In this document: piece after piece, positions 49,363 through 57,742 of the stretch | Layout: each line of letters starts with the position of its first letter | Numbering within the stretch: the stretch's first letter is position 1 | Assembly (NCBI GenBank): GCA_034189165.1 | Contig: JAXHVN010000003.1 | Span: 62,001-126,000 of the forward strand | From: JAASSS01 sp021767745 | Lineage (GTDB): Bacteria; Pseudomonadota; Gammaproteobacteria; UBA5335 | Direction of reading: 5' to 3' | Length of the DNA: 64,000 nt | Translations under genes and position numbers: made by a program | The notes under the pieces: generated by a model | What the model was told of the DNA's origin: nothing | The model's input: the letters and a program-made list of their open reading frames with translations, nothing else | The model's database searches: none

Positions 49363-49662
49363 TCAGCGCGTCAGGTAATCGGCCAGCAGCAGTGTGAAGA
49401 GGATCAGCAGCCAAAGTCCGCCCAGTCCCGCTGCGGCGCGGACCAGGCCGCTCTCGGCCCGCAGCTGCATGAAGAAGATCGCCACCAGTAGCGTCTTGAT
49501 TATAGCGATGCCGAAGTTGACCACGGGCGTGAAGGCTCCCAGCGGCACGTAATGCGCGCCCCAGGTGATCAGCAGCAGCGCCTGCAGCAGCAGGAAGATG
49601 GCCGACAGCAGCCAGAGCTGGCGGTCGTGCCGCAGCGGCGTGGTGGTGCCGGGCGACGTCAT
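49363..49662 (-). CDS. coxD: Cytochrome c oxidase subunit IV
   Basis: A 99-residue membrane protein of the bacterial cytochrome oxidase subunit IV family, with three predicted helices (LLSAIFLLLQALLLITW, FGIAIIKTLLVAIFFMQL, LGGLWLLILFTLLLADYL). The helix-2 motif with Lys and FFMQLR is characteristic. It overlaps the coxC stop by four bases. It stabilises the caa3 complex and is not catalytic. Confidence 0.9.
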   Translation of the reverse strand: MTSPGTTTPLRHDRQLWLLSAIFLLLQALLLITWGAHYVPLGAFTPVVNFGIAIIKTLLVAIFFMQLRAESGLVRAAAGLGGLWLLILFTLLLADYLTR

Positions 49663-50297
49663 ACCAGGTACAGCGCCGGGTAGACGAACAGCCAGACGAT
49701 ATCGACGAAGTGCCAGTACAGCCCGGCCATCTCCACCTGTCGCGCCTGCCGGTCGGGCGTGCGCCAGCGCCAGACCAGCACGAATATCACCGCCATCATC
49801 ACCACGGCGACCGTCAGATGCAGGGCGTGCAGGCCGGTCATCGTGTAGTAGAGGTTGAAGAACATCTGCCCGGGCGGCGGGCCGTCGTAGCGGAACTCGA
49901 GCCCCGGCAGTGGCATGAGTCCCTCGCGGAACTCCAGCGTGTATTCCAGCGCCTTGATCGCCAGGAAGGCGCAGCCGAGCGCGATGGTCGCGCCGAGCAG
50001 GACCAGCGTCGCCCGGCGCCGACCCTGCTGCACCAGATGATGCGCCAGCGCCACGGTCAGACTGCTGGTGAGCAGCACCGCGGTGTTGAGCGTGCCGAGC
50101 CCGACCTTCATGTGCGCCGCCGCCGCGGCGAAGGTCTCCGGGTGCAGGACGCGATAGCCGAGATAGCCGGCGAAGATGCCGCCGAACAGCAGCGCCTCGG
50201 TCGCCAGGAACAGCCACATTCCGAGCTGGTCCGCCTCGCGCTGCTGGGCGGCGGTCTCGAACTGCGTCTGGATCGTGACCCCGGCCTGCGGGCTCAT
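49659..50297 (-). CDS. coxC: Cytochrome c oxidase subunit III
   Basis: A 212-residue integral membrane subunit. Helices include GMWLFLATEALLFGGIFAGY near the start, and the family motifs GLHALHLTVAVVMM and YWHFVDIVWLFVYPALYL at the C-terminus. It supports proton pumping stability in heme-copper oxidases. Four-base overlaps with coxA and coxD. Confidence 0.95.
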   Translation of the reverse strand: MSPQAGVTIQTQFETAAQQREADQLGMWLFLATEALLFGGIFAGYLGYRVLHPETFAAAAAHMKVGLGTLNTAVLLTSSLTVALAHHLVQQGRRRATLVLLGATIALGCAFLAIKALEYTLEFREGLMPLPGLEFRYDGPPPGQMFFNLYYTMTGLHALHLTVAVVMMAVIFVLVWRWRTPDRQARQVEMAGLYWHFVDIVWLFVYPALYLV

Positions 50298-51943
50298 GCC
50301 GGCTCCGCGTCATTGCGATAGCCGTAGGGCGGCCCGGTCACCACCGGCGTCTGGTGGAAGTTGTGCTTGATCGGCGGCGTGTCGGCGGCGGTCCATTCCA
50401 GACCCAGCGCCCCCCAGGGATTGTCGACCCGCCGACCCCAGCGCAGCGAGGCCGGCAGGTAGATCGCCGGCAGCAGGTAGCCGACCGCCAGCAGGACCGC
50501 ACCGGCGCTGGAGGCCACGTGCAGCAGCTGGAACGCCTCCGGATAGCTGTGGTAGCGCCGGGGCATGCCGGCGATACCGAGCAGGTACTGCGGGAAAAAG
50601 GTCAGGTTGAAGCCGATGAACAGCGTGATCGCGGCGATCACCGCCCAGATCTCCGAATACATCCGTCCGGTCATCTTCGGCCACCAGAACTGCAGCCCGC
50701 CGAAGTAGGCGGTGACCATGCCCCCGACCATGATGTAGTGGAAGTGCGCGGTGACGAAGTAGGTATCGTGCAGGTGCACATCGAGCGCCAGCGTCGCCAG
50801 GAACAGGCCGGTCAACCCCCCGAGGGTGAACAGGCCGACGAAGGAGAGCGCATAGAGCATCGGCCCGGTCAGATGGATGCGGCCCTGGTAGAGCGTCGCC
50901 GTCCAGTTGAACACCTTGATCGCCGAGGGCACCGCCACCAGGAAGCTGAACAGCGAGAATACCGCGCCGGCGTAGAGCGATTGGCCGGAGACGAACATGT
51001 GGTGGCCCCACACCAGGAAGCCGAACAGCGCGATGCCCAGCGAGGCCAGCGCCACCGCCTTGTAGCCGAACAGCGGCCGGCGCGCGAAGCAGGGGATGAT
51101 CTCGCTGACCACGCCCATGCCCGGCAGAATCATGATGTAGACCGCCGGGTGCGAGTAGAACCAGAACAGGTGCTGGAACAGCAGCGGGTCGCCGCCGAGG
51201 GCCGGATCGAAGATGCCGATGCCGAACACGCGCTCGAGCACGATCAGCAACAGCGAGATCGACAGCACCGGCGTGGCCAGCACCATGATCAGGCTCGTCG
51301 CGTAGAGCGTCCAGACCATGATCGGCAGCCGGAACCAGGTCAGGCCCGGGGCCCGCAGCTTGTGCACCGTGACCATGAAGTTCAGCCCGGTCAGGATCGA
51401 GCTGAAGCCGACGACGAAGACGCCGGTCGCCGCCATCACCACGGCGGTGTTGGAGAACATCGAGCTGTAGGGCGTGTAGAACGTCCAGCCGGTGTCCACG
51501 CCGCCGGCGAGGGTGGCGGTCAGCGTGAACAGCCCGCCCAGCGTGTAGATGTACCAGGACAGCAGGTTCAGCCGCGGAAAGGCCACATCGCGCGCGCCGA
51601 TCATCAGGGGCAGCAGGAAGTTGCCCAGGGTCGTCGGAATCGACGGCACCAGGAAGAACCAGACCATGATGATGCCGTGCAGCGAGAACAGCTTGTTATA
51701 GGTGTCGGAATCGACCAGATCGCCCGCCGGCGTGATCAGCTCCAGGCGGATCAGCAGTGCGGCCAGCGAGCCGATGAAGAAGAAGAACGTGATGCTGGCC
51801 AGATACAGCCAGGCGATGCGCTTGTGGTCGGTCGTCAGCAGCCAGGAGCGCAGCGAGGTCGACTCGTTCAGGTAGTTCCGGCCCGCGGCGGCGGCGCGGG
51901 TGTCGAGCCGGCGGCCGAGCGGCGGCGATGCGGTCGTGCTCAT
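50294..51943 (-). CDS. coxA: Cytochrome c oxidase subunit I, A2-type
   Basis: A 549-residue catalytic subunit with 12 helices, binding heme a and the heme a3-CuB centre. Visible ligands include LHGIIMVWFF, WGHHMFVSG and AHFHYIMVGG. The crosslinked His-Tyr segment reads FYSHPAVYIMILPGMG near residue 262. This carries YS in place of the glutamate of A1 enzymes (GHPEVY), which places it in the A2 subclass, as in Rhodothermus and Thermus caa3. It overlaps coxB and coxC by four bases each. Confidence 0.97.
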   Translation of the reverse strand: MSTTASPPLGRRLDTRAAAAGRNYLNESTSLRSWLLTTDHKRIAWLYLASITFFFFIGSLAALLIRLELITPAGDLVDSDTYNKLFSLHGIIMVWFFLVPSIPTTLGNFLLPLMIGARDVAFPRLNLLSWYIYTLGGLFTLTATLAGGVDTGWTFYTPYSSMFSNTAVVMAATGVFVVGFSSILTGLNFMVTVHKLRAPGLTWFRLPIMVWTLYATSLIMVLATPVLSISLLLIVLERVFGIGIFDPALGGDPLLFQHLFWFYSHPAVYIMILPGMGVVSEIIPCFARRPLFGYKAVALASLGIALFGFLVWGHHMFVSGQSLYAGAVFSLFSFLVAVPSAIKVFNWTATLYQGRIHLTGPMLYALSFVGLFTLGGLTGLFLATLALDVHLHDTYFVTAHFHYIMVGGMVTAYFGGLQFWWPKMTGRMYSEIWAVIAAITLFIGFNLTFFPQYLLGIAGMPRRYHSYPEAFQLLHVASSAGAVLLAVGYLLPAIYLPASLRWGRRVDNPWGALGLEWTAADTPPIKHNFHQTPVVTGPPYGYRNDAEPA

Positions 51944-52953
51944 GGGGCGACTTCCTCCGGTGCCGGCCCGGCAGCGGGGCCGGTTGGCGCGCCAAGCGAT
52001 TGCAGATAGGCGATCAGGTGCAGCAGTTCCGCCTCGTCCACCTGCCCGGCGTAACTCGGCATCACCGGCGCGAAGCCGGCGACGACGTGCTTGCGGGGCA
52101 GCAGGATCGAATCCCGCAGGTAGGCCTCGTCCGCGAGCACGAAGCGGCCATCGGCCAGCGGCACCCGGCGCCCGTACACGCCGGCCAGCGAGGGCGCGGC
52201 CACCGGCCCGTCGCCCGCATGGCAGCCACTGCAGCCGAGCGAACGGAACAGCACCGCGCCGGCGGCGGCAGGTGTTGCCGCGGCATCCTGGCGACTCAGC
52301 CAGTCCGCATATGCCGCCTCCTCCAGCACCACGACGCGCCCACGCATGCGGGAGTGATCGGTGCCGCAGTATTCGGCGCAGAACAGGGAGTAGATCCCCG
52401 GACGGGTGGCATTGAAGCCGAGCGTGGTGTACCGGCCGGGCAGCACGTCGCGTTTCACGCGCAGGGCGGGCACGAAGAAGCTGTGGATCACATCCTGGGA
52501 GGTCAGCCGCAGCTGCACATCCACGCCCGCCGGGACGTGCAGCTCATTGATCTCGCGGGCCCCGTTCGGATGCTCGGCCTTCCACATCCACTGCTTGCCG
52601 ATCACGTTGATGGTCAGTGCCGGTGCCTGGGTCGGCTCGAAGGCGGCCAGATACAGCGCCAGACCGCCAGCGAAGAAGCCCAGGAAGATGATCAGCGTCG
52701 GCAGCGTCCAGGCCGCCTCCACCCACCAATGGCGGGCCCGCAGTCGGTCATATCCGCGGGGGCCGCCGCCGCGGGCACGGAACCGCACCGCCTGGACCAC
52801 GATCAGCACGGTGATCAGCAGCAGCACCGCGCCGCAGATCACGGTCAGGATCGCCAGCAGGCCGTCGTAGCGCGCCGCCAGCTCCGAAGCCTGCGGCGGC
52901 ACGATCACATGCTCGATCGGCGCATCCCGCAGGAAGGACGAGGCCGCGGTCAT
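51940..52953 (-). CDS. coxB: Cytochrome c oxidase subunit II with fused cytochrome c
   Basis: A 337-residue caa3-type subunit II. Two membrane helices (about 33-55 and 82-105) are followed by the CuA domain, with the ligand His in DVIHSFFVP and CAEYCGTDHSRM. A C-terminal cytochrome c domain follows (CSGCH near residue 245; axial Met candidate in PVMPSY). The built-in cytochrome receives electrons directly from alternative complex III. No cleavable signal peptide is evident. Four-base overlaps with sco and coxA. Confidence 0.96.
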   Translation of the reverse strand: MTAASSFLRDAPIEHVIVPPQASELAARYDGLLAILTVICGAVLLLITVLIVVQAVRFRARGGGPRGYDRLRARHWWVEAAWTLPTLIIFLGFFAGGLALYLAAFEPTQAPALTINVIGKQWMWKAEHPNGAREINELHVPAGVDVQLRLTSQDVIHSFFVPALRVKRDVLPGRYTTLGFNATRPGIYSLFCAEYCGTDHSRMRGRVVVLEEAAYADWLSRQDAAATPAAAGAVLFRSLGCSGCHAGDGPVAAPSLAGVYGRRVPLADGRFVLADEAYLRDSILLPRKHVVAGFAPVMPSYAGQVDEAELLHLIAYLQSLGAPTGPAAGPAPEEVAP

Positions 52954-53768
52954 GACTGGCTCCGGCCGTGGCGGCGTTCACGCCACAGCCAGCCGAGCAG
53001 GGCCGTGCCCAGCAGCGCCAGCGTGGCTACGCCGGCCAGTCGCAACAGGGTGAGGATCTGCAGCGTGTATTGGCCGCTGGCGGGATCGAAGCCGAAGCAG
53101 CGCACCAGCGCCTGATCCAGCAATCCGCCGACCTCGCCGCGCCCGGCCTCCACCAGTGCCAGGCGCAGGTCGCGTGGCGTCACCGTGAGCGCCGGCAGGT
53201 AACGGCTGATCACGCCCTGCGCAGTCAGGACCAGCAGCACCGCCGGATGGGCGTACTGGCCGCTGGCCGCATCGCGCGCGTAGCCGATGCCGGCACTCGC
53301 CATCAGCCGTTCCGTGGTGGCGGCATCGGCGTGCAGCTGCGCCGCCGGCGGCGGGCCGGGCAGCGGCGCCGGGGCCAGCATGGCGGAGCCGTGCGCTTCC
53401 TCGGGCGCCACCGTCAGCAGCAGCACGCGGTAGTCGGTCGGCGGTAGGTCAAGTGCCGGCAGCGTCTGTGCCAGCCGCTCGAGCGTGAGCGGACACAGGT
53501 TGGGGCATTCGTAGTACACCGGCGCCAGCACCGCCGGCCGCTCATCGAGCCAGGCGCCGAGCGGACGGCGGGTGCCGTCGGCGGCGATCAGCTCGGCATC
53601 GAGCGGCAGCTGTGTCCCCGGCTGCTGCACCACCTCGGCCTGCTGCAGCGTCTCGTATTGGGGGCCGGCGAGCCGATCGTCGGCGCGCGCGAGTGGCACG
53701 AGCAACAGCACCAGCGCCGCCAGCCACAGGCCCTGCATGCCGGCGCTCGCGCCGCTGCGTCGGTTCAT
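52950..53768 (-). CDS. SCO1/SenC copper chaperone
   Basis: A 272-residue exported thioredoxin-like protein that delivers copper to CuA of subunit II. A signal/anchor helix (GLWLAALVLLLVPLARA) precedes the copper motif YYECPNLCPLT (Cys near 87 and 91) and a later His in QYAHPAVLLVL. A second helix at the C-terminus (VATLALLGTALLGWLW) ends the protein, so it is probably anchored at both ends, unlike most Sco proteins. It is placed between the act genes and coxB. Confidence 0.92.
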   Translation of the reverse strand: MNRRSGASAGMQGLWLAALVLLLVPLARADDRLAGPQYETLQQAEVVQQPGTQLPLDAELIAADGTRRPLGAWLDERPAVLAPVYYECPNLCPLTLERLAQTLPALDLPPTDYRVLLLTVAPEEAHGSAMLAPAPLPGPPPAAQLHADAATTERLMASAGIGYARDAASGQYAHPAVLLVLTAQGVISRYLPALTVTPRDLRLALVEAGRGEVGGLLDQALVRCFGFDPASGQYTLQILTLLRLAGVATLALLGTALLGWLWRERRHGRSQS

Positions 53769-54205
53769 GGGGCCTCTCCTGCCCGACCCGCCCCGGCGGC
53801 GGATGCCGGGGCGGCTGGAACGTCCAGCGCGATGCCGCTGTCGGCGACAGCGGCCGGCGCCTGAACGAGCAGCAGCATGGCGAGCTCGATGGGAATGTGG
53901 GCGAGGCCCGCCTCGCGCTCGACCCAGCCGAAGCTGTCGAGTCGCCGGGCCGAGGCCTGGCGCAGCCGGGCGAGCTCGGCCGCCGGCGCGGCCTGCAGTT
54001 GCGGATCGGGCCAGTCGGCATCGGCGGTGGCGGCGAATGGTGCCGGCTGTGGCGTCCACGGGCCTTCCCGCAGGTGCCCGAACAGCGCCGCCAGTCCCCA
54101 CAGCACCAGCCCGATCAGTACCAGCACGCCGGCCGCGCTGGCCGCTGCCACCCACCAGGGCACATCACGCCGCTCATAACCCCAGCCCAGGCGATGCTCA
54201 GCCAT
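53765..54205 (-). CDS. Membrane-anchored protein of the act/cox operon, unknown
   Basis: A 146-residue protein with one helix (VAAASAAGVLVLIGLVLWGL, about 19-38), then a periplasmic domain in which WVEREAGLAHIPIELAMLLL resembles the short cytochrome-c-oxidase-associated motifs seen in act/cox operons. It contains no cysteine for heme or copper. It overlaps actF by eight bases and sco by four, which argues for an assembly or accessory role in the same complex. I recognise no named family with confidence. Confidence 0.8.
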   Translation of the reverse strand: MAEHRLGWGYERRDVPWWVAAASAAGVLVLIGLVLWGLAALFGHLREGPWTPQPAPFAATADADWPDPQLQAAPAAELARLRQASARRLDSFGWVEREAGLAHIPIELAMLLLVQAPAAVADSGIALDVPAAPASAAGAGRAGEAP

Positions 54206-55289
54206 CGTCAGGTACCGCAGCCGCCGCGTGGCGGGCCAGGTGAGCGGCGGCGAGTCCACCGAGGACCAGCAGCGGCGCCGGTAGCAGGATCGTCACCAGC
54301 CCCGGTTCGGGCAGGCTCGGCACCATCAGCCAGTAGCTGTGCAGGAGGTGACCGACCAGCACGCAGGCGGCGATGCGCCGCAGCGGCCGGCGCCGCTGCT
54401 TGCGGCTCGGCGCGAGCAGGCCGAGGAAGGGCAGCAGGAAATAAGCCACGACCATCAGCGCCGCCAGCAGGCCGAGCGCCGGGCTCATCCGGTGCAGATA
54501 CCAGCCGATCTCGTGCGGCAGGTTCGATGACCAGATGATGATGAACTGGCTGAAGTGCAGGAAGATCCACATCAATACCGCCGTCAGCAGCAGGTTCGCC
54601 AGATCCTGGCGCCCCTGCACCGGGGGACTGTCCGGCCGCCCCGGCAGTTCCGGCAGCATCAGCAGCACGGCAGCCAGGGCGGGTGCCACCGCGCCGGCAC
54701 CGAAGATCAGCCCCAGTACGTCCGAATACCACGTCGGCTCCAGCGACATGATCCAGTCGAAGGCGAAGAACGTGATGCTCGGTACCCACAGCACCAGTGT
54801 CAGCGCCCCCAGCGCGGGCACCGGCGCCGCTGCCGTTCCGCGCCGCCGGTAGGCCAGGGCGAGCAGCAGCCAGAGCAGCGCGAAGCCGACGGTGCGGGCG
54901 ATGAAGAAAGGCGCGTTCAGATAAGGCTGCTTGCGCCGGACGACCTCGGGCAGCAGCGCCACCGGCTGCGCCCAGTCGAACACTTGCGCCAGGTCGAACA
55001 GCGCCGGCACCAGCCCCAGCAGGGCGATCGGCAGCAGGCCGAGCAGCGCCAGCAGTGCCGGCCGGGCGAGCTCCCCCCAATGCCCGCCGGTCAGCTGGAA
55101 GCAGCCCAGCGCCGCCAGCGCGCCCAGCGCCGGCGCCAGCAATGTCACCGCGATCACGGCATAGGCCTGCAGCGTCGCCGCCGGCTCCCACAGCACCAGC
55201 AGCAGGCTGAGCGCCAGACCGGCGCCGGCGGTCCACAGCGCGAGCTGGCCCTCGCCGGTCTTTACCTGCGGTTTGGGTGCCGCGCTCAC
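54198..55289 (-). CDS. actF: Alternative complex III subunit ActF
   Basis: A 363-residue integral membrane protein with about ten helices, matching the ActF quinol-oxidase subunit, a shorter relative of NrfD/ActC. Typical stretches are VPSITFFAFDWIMSLEPTW and LLTAVLMWIFLHFSQFIIIW, with NLPHEIGWYLHR following. It lacks cofactor-binding motifs. It starts four bases inside the actE stop region and is followed by the unknown 146-residue protein. Confidence 0.9.
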   Translation of the reverse strand: MSAAPKPQVKTGEGQLALWTAGAGLALSLLLVLWEPAATLQAYAVIAVTLLAPALGALAALGCFQLTGGHWGELARPALLALLGLLPIALLGLVPALFDLAQVFDWAQPVALLPEVVRRKQPYLNAPFFIARTVGFALLWLLLALAYRRRGTAAAPVPALGALTLVLWVPSITFFAFDWIMSLEPTWYSDVLGLIFGAGAVAPALAAVLLMLPELPGRPDSPPVQGRQDLANLLLTAVLMWIFLHFSQFIIIWSSNLPHEIGWYLHRMSPALGLLAALMVVAYFLLPFLGLLAPSRKQRRRPLRRIAACVLVGHLLHSYWLMVPSLPEPGLVTILLPAPLLVLGGLAAAHLARHAAAAVPDDG

Positions 55290-55840
55290 GGCGTGGTCTC
55301 CCCGTCGGCGGGCAGATGCAGCCGTTCGGCGGCCGGCAGCGCCGTTACCGGCGCCTGCTGGCTGAACTGCAGCGCGCGGATGTAGGCGGTGATCGCCCAG
55401 CGCTGCCCCGGGCGTACCCGGGCCGCATAGCTGTACATCACGCCGTAGCCGTGGGTGATCACGTCGTAGAAATGCGTATCCGGCGCCCGGCGCAGCCGGG
55501 TCAGATGCAGGCTGGGCGGGGCGGGAAAGCCGCGGCGTACGATCATGCCGTCGCCTGCGCCGGTGCTGCCGTGGCAGGGTGCGCAGTAGACCTCATAGGC
55601 CTCCCGTCCCTGGCTCAGCAGCGCGTGCTCGAGCGCTGGCCGCGGCGCACGCCAGTCGGCGGGCTGCGCATCGGTTGCCACCGTGCCCGGCACCGGCTCG
55701 CGCGCCGAGCGCCCGTTCCCGAAGTAGGGCGCGGCTTCGTAGGTCTCGTACCTCGGCTGATCGGCGAGGTCCGGCTGGCAGGCGCAGAGCAGGATTGCGA
55801 GCCCGCCGGCAGCCGCGAGCCGGTGCAGCGGCAGGCTCAT
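55286..55840 (-). CDS. actE: Alternative complex III subunit ActE, monoheme lipoprotein
   Basis: A 184-residue lipoprotein cytochrome c. A signal with lipobox LLCAC (Cys near 21) precedes one heme motif, CAPCH near residue 88, with the methionine candidate in YGVMYSYAARVRPGQRW, typical of ActE. It receives electrons within alternative complex III. Four-base overlaps with actD and actF. Confidence 0.92.
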   Translation of the reverse strand: MSLPLHRLAAAGGLAILLCACQPDLADQPRYETYEAAPYFGNGRSAREPVPGTVATDAQPADWRAPRPALEHALLSQGREAYEVYCAPCHGSTGAGDGMIVRRGFPAPPSLHLTRLRRAPDTHFYDVITHGYGVMYSYAARVRPGQRWAITAYIRALQFSQQAPVTALPAAERLHLPADGETTP

Positions 55841-56370
55841 GCCGGCACCTCGTGTATCTCGCTCGCCCCGTGCGCTTCGAGCCATGCGGGCGTCGCCTGC
55901 GGATCGAAGCGCACATCGGCGGCATCGAGGTAGAGGAAGTAGGCCTCGGTGCCGGTGGTGAACTGCGGCACGTTAAAGACCGGGTGATACAGCCGCGGCA
56001 GTCCGCCGCCGACGAGCAGGCCGACGAACGCCGTCAGCACGGCGCTCAGCAGCGCCATGTCGATACTGACGACGAGAAAGGCCGGCCAGCTGAACAGTGG
56101 CCGCCCGCCGATGTTGAACGGGTAAGCCCACACCGCCGACCAGACCTGCAGGGCGAAGAAACCGGCGGCGGCCAGCAGGGCGGCCAGCAGTGCAAGCCGC
56201 GGCGTCCGCGAGGCCGGGACGCCGAGCGCCGCCGGCAGGCCGGGCAGCGGCTCGGGCGCGTGGCCCTCCAGCGCCCGATAGCCGGCTGCATGCGCTGCCC
56301 GCGCCGCTGCCAGCAGCGCCGGACCATCGTCGAAGCGGGCCAGCAGCCCGGCGCAGGATGGCTCGTCCAT
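55837..56370 (-). CDS. actD: Alternative complex III subunit ActD (DUF3341)
   Basis: A 177-residue protein with two central helices (LALLAALLAAAGFFALQV and FLVVSIDMALLSAVLTAFVG) and an N-terminal cytoplasmic domain (LLARFDDGPALLAAARAAHA), plus the family segment LPRLYHPVFN. This is the DUF3341/ActD subunit. The start at 56370 gives the usual short lead. It lies four bases after actC. Confidence 0.93.
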   Translation of the reverse strand: MDEPSCAGLLARFDDGPALLAAARAAHAAGYRALEGHAPEPLPGLPAALGVPASRTPRLALLAALLAAAGFFALQVWSAVWAYPFNIGGRPLFSWPAFLVVSIDMALLSAVLTAFVGLLVGGGLPRLYHPVFNVPQFTTGTEAYFLYLDAADVRFDPQATPAWLEAHGASEIHEVPA

Positions 56371-56374
56371 CGTC

Positions 56375-57742
56375 TCAGGCACGGGTCGAGCCGGCGGTGT
56401 GCTGCGGGTGCGCGCCGGCAGGCTCCGGACCATTGGCCGGCCCGGTCGCCTCGCGCATTTCATGAATCGACAGCGAAGGCATCAGCCGCACGAACAGTGC
56501 CAGCAGGAAGATGAACACGCCCAGCGAGCCGAACAGCAGCGCCCAGTCCGTCGCCGTCGGCCAGACCGTATCCCAGGCCGAGGGCAGGTAGTCCCGGTGG
56601 GTGCTGGTGATGACGATCACGTAGCGCTCCAGCCACATGCCGAGTTGTGCGCCCAGTGCCAGCAGGAACATCAGCGGCAGCGAGCGGCGCACGCCGCGCA
56701 GCCACAGCAGCTGCGGCAGCAGCACGTTGCAGGTGATCATGCCCCAGTACATCGGCGCGTAGGGGCCGGCCCAGCGGTCGGCGTAGACGCGCCAGTAATA
56801 GGCCTCGCCGGCGTACCAGCCGTTGAAGATTTCGCACAGGTAGGCGTAGCTGACCGCCAGCGAGAACAGCAGCATCAGCCGGCCCAGCCGGTCGATGTGC
56901 CCGCGCGTGATCAGCGCGTCCAGCCGCCGCGCCGTCCGCAGCACGATGGCGATCAGCACCACCATCGAGAAGCCCGAGTACAGGGCGCCGACGACGAAGT
57001 AGGGCGGAAAGATCGTGAAGTGATAGCCCGGCACGATCGACACCGACAGGTCCAGCGAGATCACGCCGGTGGCCGCCACCACGATCGGCGCCGCCAGTGC
57101 CGACAGCAGCAGCATCGTCTGCTGGTAGCGCTGCCACTGGCGCGCCGAGTTGCGCCAGCCCAGGGCCAGCAGCCCATAGCCGTAGCGCTGCCAGCGCCGG
57201 CGGGCCCGATCGCGCAGGATCGCCAGGTCCGGCAGCAGGCTCACGTACAGAAAGACCAGCGTGAAGATCAGATACAGCGCGATGGAGAAGAAGTCCCACA
57301 CCAGTGGACTGCGCCACTGCGGCCACAGCCCCATCGTGTTCGGGTAGGGCAGCAGCCAGTAGGCGAACCAGGGCCGGCCGAGATGCACGATCGGGAACAG
57401 CCCGGCGAGCACGATCGCGAACAGGCCCATCGCCTCGGCGATGCGGCTGACGCTGATGCGCCAGTGTTGACGGGTCAGCAGCAGCACGCCGGAAATGAAG
57501 GTGCCGGCGTGGGCGATGCCGATCCACCAGATCGTGTTGACGATGGGAAAGGCCCACGCCACCGGGATGTTCATGCCCATCCAGCCGGGGCCCCAGCCGA
57601 AGATGGCGCCCAGTGCGAGCGCGAAGATCGCCGCCAGCACGCCGGCCAGCACCAACGTCAGCCACCACAGCGGCGAGGGCCGGCGCTCGAGCACATCCGC
57701 GCTCAGCCGCGCGGTGAGTGCCTGCGCCGGGTTGGCCGCCAT
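56375..57742 (-). CDS. actC: Alternative complex III subunit ActC, NrfD-like quinol oxidase
   Basis: A 455-residue NrfD/PsrC-family membrane subunit with about ten helices. Characteristic parts are the FPIVNTIWWIGIAHAGTFIS helix, LWPQWRSPLVWDFFSIALYL and GYHFTIFPPYFVVGALYSGF. It oxidises menaquinol or ubiquinol and passes electrons to the Fe-S domain of ActB. The ATG overlaps the actB stop by one base (TGATG). Confidence 0.95.
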   Translation of the reverse strand: MAANPAQALTARLSADVLERRPSPLWWLTLVLAGVLAAIFALALGAIFGWGPGWMGMNIPVAWAFPIVNTIWWIGIAHAGTFISGVLLLTRQHWRISVSRIAEAMGLFAIVLAGLFPIVHLGRPWFAYWLLPYPNTMGLWPQWRSPLVWDFFSIALYLIFTLVFLYVSLLPDLAILRDRARRRWQRYGYGLLALGWRNSARQWQRYQQTMLLLSALAAPIVVAATGVISLDLSVSIVPGYHFTIFPPYFVVGALYSGFSMVVLIAIVLRTARRLDALITRGHIDRLGRLMLLFSLAVSYAYLCEIFNGWYAGEAYYWRVYADRWAGPYAPMYWGMITCNVLLPQLLWLRGVRRSLPLMFLLALGAQLGMWLERYVIVITSTHRDYLPSAWDTVWPTATDWALLFGSLGVFIFLLALFVRLMPSLSIHEMREATGPANGPEPAGAHPQHTAGSTRA

